64,000 nt of DNA, taken from Candidatus Heimdallarchaeota archaeon. Its GTDB lineage: Archaea; Asgardarchaeota; Heimdallarchaeia; Heimdallarchaeales; Heimdallarchaeaceae. Below are positions 45,163 to 54,413 of the stretch, in pieces. Position numbers and translations under genes: made by a program. The DNA lies in the NCBI GenBank assembly GCA_018238545.1, contig JABCTC010000007.1:1-64000 (forward strand), written 5' to 3'. Numbering within the stretch: the stretch's first letter is position 1; every line of letters begins with the position of its first letter. The notes beneath the pieces were generated by a model. That model was not told the origin of the DNA, searched no databases, and saw only the letters and a program-made list of their open reading frames with translations.

Positions 45163-48144
45163 ATGGAATCTCTTACTTGTGTTTATTTGAAGACTTTGTC
45201 CCAAACGGGAGGAGATAATCCCCGAGTTACTATCTTAGTAGACTCTGAGAATAAGAATTTCATCATTAATCTTTGGTCTCCTTGGCATGTTATAGGGGAA
45301 TACATTCAACCATATACTTTACTTAAATTGTTCAATATTGAAAAAATACAAGATAAGGATTCTGTCTATTTCTCAGCAGGATCAAGTTCTATAGTTGTTG
45401 TGAATCCAGATGTGTTGATTAATGCATCAGCTGTAAACAATGTTTCTTTTTGCCCAAGGAGTTATTATCTTAATGAAATAGTCGGTGAAACAGCATCACC
45501 CTATATAGCAATTCGAGGATCAATCATTCACGATAGTTTTGGCTCTGCAATAGCGAGCGGTACTAAGCCTTCAGAACAACTATCTTCTGTTATAGATTCT
45601 TTTTCCTTACAGTTCGAAAAATTCGGTTACACTAAAGATGGCGTCAACAAGGAATTGAGAGAAATGGCGGAGAGTCTGGATTCTTTTGTCGAAAGATTGA
45701 AGGGTGATTCTATTCCTGAAATATTGTTTCTATCACCCACTTTTGGTATTCGAGGGAGAATAGATCTCTTCAATTCAGGGCATATTTATGAACTTAAAAC
45801 TGGGAAAGTTCATGCAGATGACAATATTAGATTTTCTGATTTACTTCAAGTTACACTCTACAAATATGGTCTTGATGATTATTTAGATTTGTCAAAACCT
45901 GATGATGGTACTGTGATATATGTTGGAACCAACAAAGCTATTCTTAAGAAGGCACAACCTTCTTGGAACCTTCTTAGATATGCGATAGAACAGCGAAACA
46001 TAGCCTACCGAATTTCTTACTTGGGATATAATCCTCCAATTCTGCCTGAAGATAAAATGAATAAATGCAAAAAATGTTCTGTAAAACACTTTTGTGCCAT
46101 GGTTTGTGCAGGTTTAAACCAAGAAAGAAGATGCACAACCTGTCCACATGACTTGCTATGCACACACAATGCTATGCCTGACACATACCAAGAATACTTT
46201 AATCGTTTCACAAATTGGATACGTGAAGAAAGGAATGAATCTTCTCAGAATTTTGCAAGTTTGTGGAAGTTAGATATAAAACAGAGAGTTGCAAAAGGAA
46301 AAACAATAGATGGTTTGAAACTTGAAAGTGAGATAAAAGAAAATGGGAACACCAAATTGATTTTTTCATGTAATAATATGTCTGAACTGAGAGAAGGAGA
46401 TATTATCGTTTTAAGTGAGGGAATACTCAAAGGTAGTGTAATTACGGGGGCTGTTTCAAGAATTTCTAAAAATTCACTTGAAATATCAACTCGGGCTGTT
46501 GCTGGAACTATTTCCGTTGTAGACATCTATTCATTAGATGTAGGATTTAGGAGACAGCAAAGGGGGTTATTCAATTTAGTCTTCAAGAGAAACAATTTCA
46601 GACAGACTATTCTTGATACAACATCTCCAATTATAAAATCAGTTAAGGGTGAGTTTATCAAAAACAACCCCGTACAAAATGAAGGCATTGAGAGAATATT
46701 AGGGACGAAAAATTTCTCCTTAATTCAAGGACCAGCAGGAACAGGAAAAACATATGTCATTGCAAAGTCTGCTATAATACTAGCAAAAAAAGGTGAAAAA
46801 GTTCTTCTTACTGCTTTCACTAATCGGGCAGTTGATAATATATGCTCTTACCTAATAGCAAATCATTTTACCAATTTTATACGGTTAGGACGAAAATATT
46901 CCACGCAGGATGAAATTAAAGAGTATACTCTTGAAACATATAGAGAAAATAAACCAGATAAATCATATTCTCAATTATTAAATGAGGTTCCTATTATTGT
47001 CGCAACTACATCCACAATATCAAGCCCAAATTTTGAGAAATTAGGAATACAAACAATCATAATTGATGAAGCAAGTCAGATGACAGAACCAACTGTACTA
47101 TCGGCTCTAATGGAAGGAGATAGGTTTATTCTTGTAGGGGATCATAAGCAATTGCCCCCAGTTGTACAAAGCAAAAAAGCTCAGGACGAGGGGTTAAGTG
47201 TTTCATTATTCGAGAGATTGGCTAAAGTTTACCCAGAGTCTATTCATCTATTAACTCATCAGTTTCGTATGAATGAGAAGCTTGTAGATTTTTCCAATGA
47301 AAAATTCTATGAAGGAAAACTGAAATCATTTGATAACTTGGTAAAATTACAAAACCTTCTTGACTTAAGCAATTTTACAGGAGATTACTCTCAATTAGAC
47401 TCTCCAGAAATTTATGACCCAAAAACGCCATTAGTTTATGTTCCTGTAAGAGGAACGTTTTATCATGATAAGAAAATTAACAAAAAAGAAGCTGAATCAG
47501 TTGGGTTGATCGTGAAAAATTTCTTGAAACTTGGTTTGAATATCAATCAAATGGGAATAATTGGTCCTTATAGAGGACAAGTTGGAGAAATGAGAAGATA
47601 TCTTCCACCTAATCTCACAACTGATACAGTTGATCGGTTTCAAGGAAGTGATAGGGAACTAATTGTTCTATCCTTAACCGAATCTCAGTCGAGTGGGAGT
47701 AGGGGATTTGGAGATGAACGAAGATTAAACGTAGCCATAACAAGAGCAAAGAAGAAGCTTATTGTTGTAGGGGATCCACAAATCAACAAAGGAATTTTGA
47801 GTGATTATATAGCTTATCTGAAAACTAATGCCTCTGTTGCTGTTACTGAAAAACAAGATAGAAGCGAATCACCAAAAATTGATGAAGAAAGCATTGTGGT
47901 TGCTGACAATCTTTCCAAAACAGCACGTTTCTTCAAAAAGATCCAGAGCAAAGGAAAACAGCTTATTGAAAGTCAAGAAGCTAAGTACAAATGCATGATC
48001 TGTTTTCAACAAGTTTACGAAAATGGTTTGGAATGTCCCTTTTGCAAGCATATTTTTCATTATGACCACCTTGTATTATGGATAAGTGAAAAAGGTAGAT
48101 GCCCATATTGTAAAACAAAACTAAGTATATTCAAAACTATTTAA
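45163..48144 (+). CDS. Cas4/Dna2-like nuclease-SF1 helicase with C-terminal RING-type zinc finger
   Basis: The ATG at 45163 is chosen because the upstream extension is a hydrophobic run. About 993 residues. Residues ~95-330: PD-(D/E)XK nuclease with Fe-S cysteines (SFCPRSYY; CKKCSVKHFCAMVC), IIHDSFG, GRIDL and YELKTGK. Residues ~520-900: SF1 helicase with GPAGTGKT, DEASQ, GDHKQLPP, QFRM and VTRAK-type AITRAK motifs, as in Dna2/Upf1-like. Residues ~943-985: CMIC, ten residues, CPFCKHIFHYDH, then CPYC, a RING-H2-like pattern of eight ligands. Dna2 trims flaps and resects DNA ends; the RING suggests ubiquitin-type ligase activity. Confidence 0.8.
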   Translation: MESLTCVYLKTLSQTGGDNPRVTILVDSENKNFIINLWSPWHVIGEYIQPYTLLKLFNIEKIQDKDSVYFSAGSSSIVVVNPDVLINASAVNNVSFCPRSYYLNEIVGETASPYIAIRGSIIHDSFGSAIASGTKPSEQLSSVIDSFSLQFEKFGYTKDGVNKELREMAESLDSFVERLKGDSIPEILFLSPTFGIRGRIDLFNSGHIYELKTGKVHADDNIRFSDLLQVTLYKYGLDDYLDLSKPDDGTVIYVGTNKAILKKAQPSWNLLRYAIEQRNIAYRISYLGYNPPILPEDKMNKCKKCSVKHFCAMVCAGLNQERRCTTCPHDLLCTHNAMPDTYQEYFNRFTNWIREERNESSQNFASLWKLDIKQRVAKGKTIDGLKLESEIKENGNTKLIFSCNNMSELREGDIIVLSEGILKGSVITGAVSRISKNSLEISTRAVAGTISVVDIYSLDVGFRRQQRGLFNLVFKRNNFRQTILDTTSPIIKSVKGEFIKNNPVQNEGIERILGTKNFSLIQGPAGTGKTYVIAKSAIILAKKGEKVLLTAFTNRAVDNICSYLIANHFTNFIRLGRKYSTQDEIKEYTLETYRENKPDKSYSQLLNEVPIIVATTSTISSPNFEKLGIQTIIIDEASQMTEPTVLSALMEGDRFILVGDHKQLPPVVQSKKAQDEGLSVSLFERLAKVYPESIHLLTHQFRMNEKLVDFSNEKFYEGKLKSFDNLVKLQNLLDLSNFTGDYSQLDSPEIYDPKTPLVYVPVRGTFYHDKKINKKEAESVGLIVKNFLKLGLNINQMGIIGPYRGQVGEMRRYLPPNLTTDTVDRFQGSDRELIVLSLTESQSSGSRGFGDERRLNVAITRAKKKLIVVGDPQINKGILSDYIAYLKTNASVAVTEKQDRSESPKIDEESIVVADNLSKTARFFKKIQSKGKQLIESQEAKYKCMICFQQVYENGLECPFCKHIFHYDHLVLWISEKGRCPYCKTKLSIFKTI

Positions 48145-48190
48145 AAACTAAATTAAAATAAAAAGAAAAGAAAAAAGAAAAAAAGTTTCT

Positions 48191-49999
48191 TTATTTCTTG
48201 TATTTTCTAAATCCAACTACTGCTGCTAGTCCTAAGAATGATAGGAACACTAAACCTGCGATACCTGCTGCTGGAGGAATTTCCACTTCAACAACGTATC
48301 CTGCGGCTTCGATGTAGTCAATTGCCATATCTAAATCATATGCGTAAGGTTCTAGATCTTTGTTGAATCCTACTACTGAATCTGGACATGGAATAACACC
48401 AGGTGCGCCTAATCCCTCTAGAATTTCGTTTACAATTGTATCACGAGGAACTGCATGACTAATAGCTTTTCTAATGCCTTTTGCTGCGGCAACTGTACCT
48501 ACTGGAGTTAATTCTCCGGTTCCCATTATAGGATGTTTGAGGTTTACAGCCATTTCTTGATGAGATGGATCTTTAACTAGAACTCCTTCAACACCAGTTA
48601 CGCCTACAAAGTCGGCTAATACTGGGAAGTATTGAGCATCCATAATATCAACAGTACCTGCGATCAATTCGGCAACTGCGCTGTCTTTACCAGCTACAAA
48701 GGTTAGATACCAATCAGTTAAGAGAGGGGCAGTTCCAACATAATGATCGTTGGGTTTCATGTGTATGACGCTATTTACTGAATCATATGCAAATAACTTG
48801 AAAGGTCCACAAGATGTAACTAAATCGGCACCAACATCACCAGTTAATGGTACTTCATTGAAGATATCGTAACCATGGTCTACAATAGCTTGTGCAACAA
48901 CAGTTTTTTCAATTATACCAAATGTTAGCAAAGCTTTTGCAAAGTTGAATACTGCTGTTAATTCGAAGCGCAATTCACCACCTGCTACGTCTGGACCAAC
49001 AATTGATATAGAGTTGTTGGTTTCAAACCATTTGGTTAGGTAACCATAACTTGAGGAACCTACTCCAGGTGTCATGTGCAATTCATAACTGTATTTAACA
49101 TCAGATGGTAACACTGGATCACCATTGCTGAATTTTGCATCAGGATCTAAGAACACTGTCATGTTAATTTTGTCAATATCATCAATAGGATCATATAGTA
49201 CATCTGAAATTGTTGAGTTTAGAGCAATTTCTTCAGTGTATTCTGCTGTGACTTGTGCTCTCTTATAGAGAGATCCATAAACAGTTTGCATCCATTGCAT
49301 GTCATAGAATGATTCTGCGACATAGATATTTGGTTCTTTTAGATCTGCTGGTACGGCATATTTGATGATATGATCTACTGGATCGTCCCAGTTTTCTGCT
49401 CTGTGATTAGAACTTGCAATCAATAATCCGTCAATTCCAACTAATCCTTCTTTGAAACCAAAGAGTGATCTTGGATAGACTAGACAAATTGCTGGCAAAT
49501 CTTCATAGAGAATATCTTGAAGCTCGTGTGCATAACCAGTTCTAGTTGTATCATCAAGTTCTGTTAGATACTGATCTAATTTTGCATCATATACAGGATT
49601 GATGTATTGATAGAAGTTATCACCGTTTGGAATTAAACTTGCGGTGTCATACAAACCGGTTGGGTCCCAATCAAGTCCCCAGCTCCATCCTACAAAGAAG
49701 AGGTCGTAACCACCCTCTGAATAGGTTGGAATGTAATCAAAATCAAGTAGTGGATAACTCCATGTACGGGGGGCAATGTTTCCCCATCCAGTTGATTCAT
49801 GGAAGTTTATGCCAATACCAATCTGTGGTAACTGTTGTTCCATCAACAGTGACCATTGATTACGGGCTGCGCTTGTGTTGGGTGAAAGTAAGTTAACTGA
49901 AAAAGCGATTTGTATTTCTGTTTCTTGTGCTTGTGCAAGGTATGTACTCATACTGAACAAGACTATTAGGGTTAAACCCAATAATGCTTTTTTCTTCAT
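48191..49999 (-). CDS. Extracellular solute-binding protein (family 5 type) with permuted lobes and C-terminal anchor
   Basis: 602 residues. Signal peptide 1-24. Residues ~27-195 look like the C-terminal lobe of SBP5 proteins (GYDLFFVGWSWGLDWDP, NPVYDAKLDQYLTELDD, LYEDLPAICLVYPRSLF). Residues ~215-575 look like the N-terminal part (TVFLDPDAKFSNGDPVLPSDVKYSYE, then GIRKAISHAVPRDTIVNEIL and PYAYDLDMAIDYIEAAGY). Normal order is reversed. A transmembrane helix (about 580-597) and KKYRK-like tail anchor it outside the membrane. SBP5 binds peptides or related solutes. Confidence 0.75.
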   Translation of the reverse strand: MKKKALLGLTLIVLFSMSTYLAQAQETEIQIAFSVNLLSPNTSAARNQWSLLMEQQLPQIGIGINFHESTGWGNIAPRTWSYPLLDFDYIPTYSEGGYDLFFVGWSWGLDWDPTGLYDTASLIPNGDNFYQYINPVYDAKLDQYLTELDDTTRTGYAHELQDILYEDLPAICLVYPRSLFGFKEGLVGIDGLLIASSNHRAENWDDPVDHIIKYAVPADLKEPNIYVAESFYDMQWMQTVYGSLYKRAQVTAEYTEEIALNSTISDVLYDPIDDIDKINMTVFLDPDAKFSNGDPVLPSDVKYSYELHMTPGVGSSSYGYLTKWFETNNSISIVGPDVAGGELRFELTAVFNFAKALLTFGIIEKTVVAQAIVDHGYDIFNEVPLTGDVGADLVTSCGPFKLFAYDSVNSVIHMKPNDHYVGTAPLLTDWYLTFVAGKDSAVAELIAGTVDIMDAQYFPVLADFVGVTGVEGVLVKDPSHQEMAVNLKHPIMGTGELTPVGTVAAAKGIRKAISHAVPRDTIVNEILEGLGAPGVIPCPDSVVGFNKDLEPYAYDLDMAIDYIEAAGYVVEVEIPPAAGIAGLVFLSFLGLAAVVGFRKYKK

Positions 50000-50204
50000 A
50001 TTTTTTTCACCTATAAATTTCCCACTAAAAAGTAAACTTTACAGTGGAAGCATTTCCAAAGTGTTAATACAGCTTAATAAAGGTTTTGCGTTTCCATTTC
50101 AATAGTTGGAATCGATTTTGTATTATATAAGAGAGGTTTGTACTAATCTGTAATGCGGGTGGTTTAAACGTGGATTTACTTCTTGAAATAATTTAAAGAG
50201 AGTT

Positions 50205-50678
50205 TTATCCGAAGTACTCAATAAGCTTCAAAATTTGTATCAGTACCATAAGATAAACTAGGAGCAAAGATGCAGCAATATAGTACGTAAAAGAATTGAA
50301 TGTTGCTTCTCGGAAACTGTCTTTACTCATCGGTGCAGATTTGAAAAGTCTAGCTTTCAAATTTGTAATAGCAATTGATTGCCCGAAATTACCTACACAA
50401 GCTCCAAGAAATACAACGAAACCTACTTCACCAAAGAACAAATATTGCGAAATATCTTGTATTGTTAAGAGGTCATCAAAACCTAAACCATAAATAATTA
50501 TTATCATTATAATGATATTAATAACTGTAAAAATTATCGATGTAATAAATCCCAATAATGTAATGCGTATCCAATTTACCTTTACTCTTTCTTCTTTTTC
50601 CTCAGCTTTTTTTTCATTGTTATTGGCATTTGTGCTCTTTTTTCTTGTTTTTCCCACTTTTTTACTTATTGAGCCCAT
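50205..50678 (-). CDS. Small membrane protein beside ABC transporter genes
   Basis: 157 residues. A Lys/Asn-rich cytoplasmic N-terminus is followed by three or four helices (about 40-65, 82-105, 128-155). YLFFGEVGFVVFLGACVGNFGQS is Gly-rich. It overlaps the ATPase gene's end by 17 bases and so is in one transcript with it. No family recognised; possibly a permease subunit or accessory factor. Confidence 0.6.
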   Translation of the reverse strand: MGSISKKVGKTRKKSTNANNNEKKAEEKEERVKVNWIRITLLGFITSIIFTVINIIIMIIIIYGLGFDDLLTIQDISQYLFFGEVGFVVFLGACVGNFGQSIAITNLKARLFKSAPMSKDSFREATFNSFTYYIAASLLLVYLMVLIQILKLIEYFG

Positions 50679-51699
50679 TATTGTCCCCTTTGTCAGTTAT
50701 TGGTGCTCCGCAATTTGAACAGAACTTTATTCCATTCTTAACTTGATTCCCACACATTGTGCATGTTATTACGCTTTTAATATTATTGGGCGTGAAATCT
50801 GTTTGATGTATGGGGTGCAGGATTATTTTACCATTTTCCATTTCTATTGAAAAATGTTTAGGGTTATCCATTTCTTGTAAAATAGTTTTGGGGAGAACTA
50901 TGCGACTTTGTCGATCAATTTCTAATAACCTGCTATCTTCTAGCTTTCTGAGACTTATTTCACTTCCATGCTGACCAATTATTACACCATCTCTCAGTTC
51001 AAGGATTCTATCAGCTCTAGCTGCAACTTGCTGTGAATGTGTTACAATACAGATAGCTATTCCAAGTTCTTCGTTGATTCTGTCAAATAAGTCTAAAATG
51101 CTTTCTGCAGTTTCCACATCTAAATCGCCTGTAGGCTCATCTCCTATCAATATTTTGGGATTGGTTATAAGGGTCGTAGCTATGGCAGCTCTCTTCTTTT
51201 CTCCTCCAGAAAGCGTGTCTTCTCGTTTCATTCTTTTATCCCAAATTCCAAGAAATTTTAGTAGAAATTCAGCTCTTTGTTTCACAACCTTTGGTTGTAC
51301 TTTCGCATAATAACCTGCTAACTCTATGTTCTCTTTTACTGTTAGATGAGATAATAGCTTACTGTCTTGAAAAATAACTCCTGCAAATCTTCTTCTTGCC
51401 TTTATTATTTCTTCATAGGTAGATCTTGTAATATCTTTTGAAAGCTCTTTCCAAAACACTTTGCCTGATGTGGGTTTAGTAATTCCTGCTACTACATTTA
51501 CTAGAGTAGTTTTTCCAGATCCACTTGGACCAATTAGAAATAATTTTTCTTGAGGCTTTACTTTGAAAGAAACACCTCTTAATGCCTGTGTTTCTATTTT
51601 TCCAGTTTGGTAAATCTTGATTATATCTTCAGCAACTAATAGTGGTTCTGTATCACTGATTGCTTCAGTTCCATGGGTTGGAGAGCTAATAGTTGCCAT
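50662..51699 (-). CDS. ABC ATPase (LolD/MacB-like) fused to AbrB-like and zinc-ribbon domains
   Basis: 345 residues. Residues ~20-235 are an ABC ATPase: Walker A GPSGSGKTT, signature LSGGEKKRAAIA, Walker B ILIGDEPTGDLD, and a His switch in VTHS. Residues ~262-300 (LEIDRQSRIVLPKTILQEM, then GKIILHPI) match an AbrB/SpoVT DNA-binding-type beta domain. The end (CTMCG...CSNCG) is a zinc ribbon. The ATPase most resembles those paired with MacB/LolCE-like permeases. The fused tail may regulate assembly rather than bind DNA. Confidence 0.8.
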   Translation of the reverse strand: MATISSPTHGTEAISDTEPLLVAEDIIKIYQTGKIETQALRGVSFKVKPQEKLFLIGPSGSGKTTLVNVVAGITKPTSGKVFWKELSKDITRSTYEEIIKARRRFAGVIFQDSKLLSHLTVKENIELAGYYAKVQPKVVKQRAEFLLKFLGIWDKRMKREDTLSGGEKKRAAIATTLITNPKILIGDEPTGDLDVETAESILDLFDRINEELGIAICIVTHSQQVAARADRILELRDGVIIGQHGSEISLRKLEDSRLLEIDRQSRIVLPKTILQEMDNPKHFSIEMENGKIILHPIHQTDFTPNNIKSVITCTMCGNQVKNGIKFCSNCGAPITDKGDNNGLNK

Positions 51700-51798
51700 T
51701 GTTGTAAATCTCCTCTCTTATACACTAATAAAATTGTTTATTGATAAAAATCCGTTCAAAATAGAAAAGGATAAAGAAAAGAAGGTGTATTTCTTTAT

Positions 51799-52863
51799 TT
51801 AAGTAGGTGTTTCATCAATATGATTCTCATATTCGTCGTTGTCGCTTTTTTCTTGAAAGTCTAGCACCGGAGTTTTTCTAGCTTCAATGGCGCCACCAAT
51901 CTTGCGAACTATGTAACCTCTATTCGCCCATATTTTGTCAATGTTTCCTATTAGTAAAAATATTGCGTATATAACTAAAAATGGTATCAAATAAATCAAC
52001 CATGTTGAAAATGCAACAGCTATTGGATGATATTGTCCTTGCTCATTTGCAAATTCAAAACCATATATTAGGAAGTTATTGGATTTTCTATCCACAAAGA
52101 GAGAGAACAGGATATATCTAAAACTCAAAGTAATATTGCCAGTCATTAAAGACATAGCTGTCCCAGTAATGAGGCTAGCAATAAAAGATATAAGTAGGAA
52201 CGATTTAGCGCTTGGTATGTGTTTTTTCTTTTTCTTAACAAGTTTGAACATAATGAAGTTGTATGTTCCAGAAACAACTGCACCAAGTACTATGGGCATT
52301 AGGACAATCCAAATGTACGTATTTGTCCACTTTGGATTAGCTTGATTAATTAGTTGAGATCCCCAGATATCATCCATACTGTAAAATCTGTGTGATTGTG
52401 CAAAATCTAACTCATCAACTGGAAAGGCACCATTTCTGAAAAAACCACTATCTGCAAATAAGAATAATGATGAACCTAGAATTAAAGCCACCATTGGTGC
52501 GAAAAACCAAACCAGTATTGGTTTTGCAATGATTCTTAAACTCGGATCTTGACCACCATTTAATCCATAAGTAAGAAAAACACTCATCCAGTAACTAGGT
52601 CCTTCCCAAAAAGTGTGTGTTGGGCCTCTTAATGAATTTGTGATTCCCATAATTAATATACTAATAAGCCAAGTTGAGAAAAGATAGATGCCCATTGGAG
52701 AATGAAACTTTTTCCATAACCATTTCCCAAGCACGACAAACCAATCCCCCCATACGCCAAAAAAGGTTCTTGGACCCATTTCTATTGAATCTACATTTAC
52801 CTCTTCTGATTCAGTTTTTTCTGCTTGCATATTAATAGCCACGTTGCATATTTTCTTAGACAT
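51799..52863 (-). CDS. Multi-pass membrane protein, possibly a transporter permease
   Basis: The ATG at 52863 (MSKKICNVA) is preferred over a TTG at 52884. About 354 residues with roughly six helices: about 60-82, 118-140, 190-218, 228-248, 252-275, and 305-330, with a large extracellular loop between helices 2 and 3. The C-terminal tail is acidic. It lacks the EAA loop of standard oligopeptide permeases. Its position with the ABC ATPase suggests the membrane partner, by context only. Confidence 0.55.
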   Translation of the reverse strand: MSKKICNVAINMQAEKTESEEVNVDSIEMGPRTFFGVWGDWFVVLGKWLWKKFHSPMGIYLFSTWLISILIMGITNSLRGPTHTFWEGPSYWMSVFLTYGLNGGQDPSLRIIAKPILVWFFAPMVALILGSSLFLFADSGFFRNGAFPVDELDFAQSHRFYSMDDIWGSQLINQANPKWTNTYIWIVLMPIVLGAVVSGTYNFIMFKLVKKKKKHIPSAKSFLLISFIASLITGTAMSLMTGNITLSFRYILFSLFVDRKSNNFLIYGFEFANEQGQYHPIAVAFSTWLIYLIPFLVIYAIFLLIGNIDKIWANRGYIVRKIGGAIEARKTPVLDFQEKSDNDEYENHIDETPT

Positions 52864-52966
52864 TTTAAACCTTTTCTCTTCCAATTAGGTTTACGTTAAA
52901 AAAAATGATTCAACTAAAATCATTTAAATGTGTTAACTTTTGATTTTTTAACGCTTGAGGATTAAA

Positions 52967-54400
52967 ATGAATGCAGATAAGATATTGAACTTAGTCAGCG
53001 CTGGTATAGATGTTGGAACAACTACTTCACATTTGATTTTTTCTAAACTCAAACTTGAAAAAATATATACTCCAAGAGGAGTAAAATTTGAGGTTACTAA
53101 GAGAGAGATACTATACAGAGGCAACATTTTACTCACTCCTTTAATAGATGGACAAACTATTGATTATCTCAAACTTGTTGAATTTATCAAATCTGAATAT
53201 GAACTTGCAAATATGTCAATTGATGATATTGATACTGGAGCAGTCATAATTACAGGGGAAAGTGCTAAGAAAGAAAATGCAGAAGACCTAGTGAAGGCTC
53301 TTGCATACAAAGCAGGTAAATTTGTTTGTGCAGCTGCAGGCCCCAATTTTGAATCAGTAATAGCCGCAATGGGCTCTGGTGCATCTCAATATTCTAAAGA
53401 CACAAAGAAAACTGTGATGAACATAGATATTGGTGGTGGTACAAGTAATATCGCTATCGTAAAAGATGGTGAAATCATTGATGCTGCTTGTGTCAATGTT
53501 GGTGGAAGATTACTAGCTTTTGATAAAGAAGACAAAATTGTAAGAATTGAAGACCCTATTAGAAATTTGGAAGGCAAAATAGGAATTAAATTCGATTATG
53601 GAGCCCATATAACAATTGATCAGAAAAGGAAATTGGCTAGAATTCTAGCTGAAAGTCTCTTTGAAACATTGGATAGGAATTTACAAACACAAATCGCTAA
53701 AAATCTACTTATGACAAATCCATTGGAATATGATGGAACTATTGATGAATTCATGTTTTCTGGTGGTGTAGCTGAGTATATTTACGAGCAAACTGATGAA
53801 TATTTTGGCGATTTGGGTAAATATTTGGGTGAAGAAGTTATAGACATTATCAAGGAAAAGAATATCAGCATCCACAAACCAACAGAACTAATTCGCGCAA
53901 CTGTAATTGGTGCCGGTCAATATACTCTTCAAGTATCAGGTGTTACTACTCATATCTCAGATATCGACATTTTGCCAATTCATAACATCCCCGTTCTTGA
54001 ACCCAAGATTGACAACAAACAGATAACTGAGGAAAGTGTGAAATTAGCCATTCAAAAGAGTCTTAATATGTTTGATGTAAAGGAAGGGGAAGAGACGGTT
54101 GCATTATCCTTCAAGGGTGCTATTGGTGGTTCATATGCGGGACTTACTACTTTTGCTAAGGGCGTAGTAAGTGCATTACCAAATACAATTAGAAAAGAAA
54201 AACCTGTTATCTTAGTTTTTAACAATGACATAGGAAATTCTGTTGGAAACGTAATGAAAAGAGAAACATCTGCAAAAAAGAACATTATTTCTATTGATGA
54301 AATAATTATCCAAGAAGGAGATTTTATTGATATTGATAAACCAAAAGCAGGCGGACAAGTAGTTCCAGTAGTAGTGAAATCCTTAGTTTTTTCAGCTTAG
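52967..54400 (+). CDS. eutA: EutA-like ethanolamine ammonia-lyase reactivase
   Basis: The ATG at 52967 is preferred to a TTG at 52955. About 477 residues. An actin-like ATPase fold: DVGTTTSHLIFS phosphate-1 loop, MNIDIGGGTSNIAI phosphate-2 loop, and FMFSGGVAEYIYE adenosine-type motif. These match EutA, which restores cobalamin to ethanolamine ammonia-lyase. The lyase genes eutB and eutC are not in the window, so its partner is elsewhere or the protein has a different client. Confidence 0.85.
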   Translation: MNADKILNLVSAGIDVGTTTSHLIFSKLKLEKIYTPRGVKFEVTKREILYRGNILLTPLIDGQTIDYLKLVEFIKSEYELANMSIDDIDTGAVIITGESAKKENAEDLVKALAYKAGKFVCAAAGPNFESVIAAMGSGASQYSKDTKKTVMNIDIGGGTSNIAIVKDGEIIDAACVNVGGRLLAFDKEDKIVRIEDPIRNLEGKIGIKFDYGAHITIDQKRKLARILAESLFETLDRNLQTQIAKNLLMTNPLEYDGTIDEFMFSGGVAEYIYEQTDEYFGDLGKYLGEEVIDIIKEKNISIHKPTELIRATVIGAGQYTLQVSGVTTHISDIDILPIHNIPVLEPKIDNKQITEESVKLAIQKSLNMFDVKEGEETVALSFKGAIGGSYAGLTTFAKGVVSALPNTIRKEKPVILVFNNDIGNSVGNVMKRETSAKKNIISIDEIIIQEGDFIDIDKPKAGGQVVPVVVKSLVFSA

Positions 54401-54413
54401 AAAAATGTGGTTG

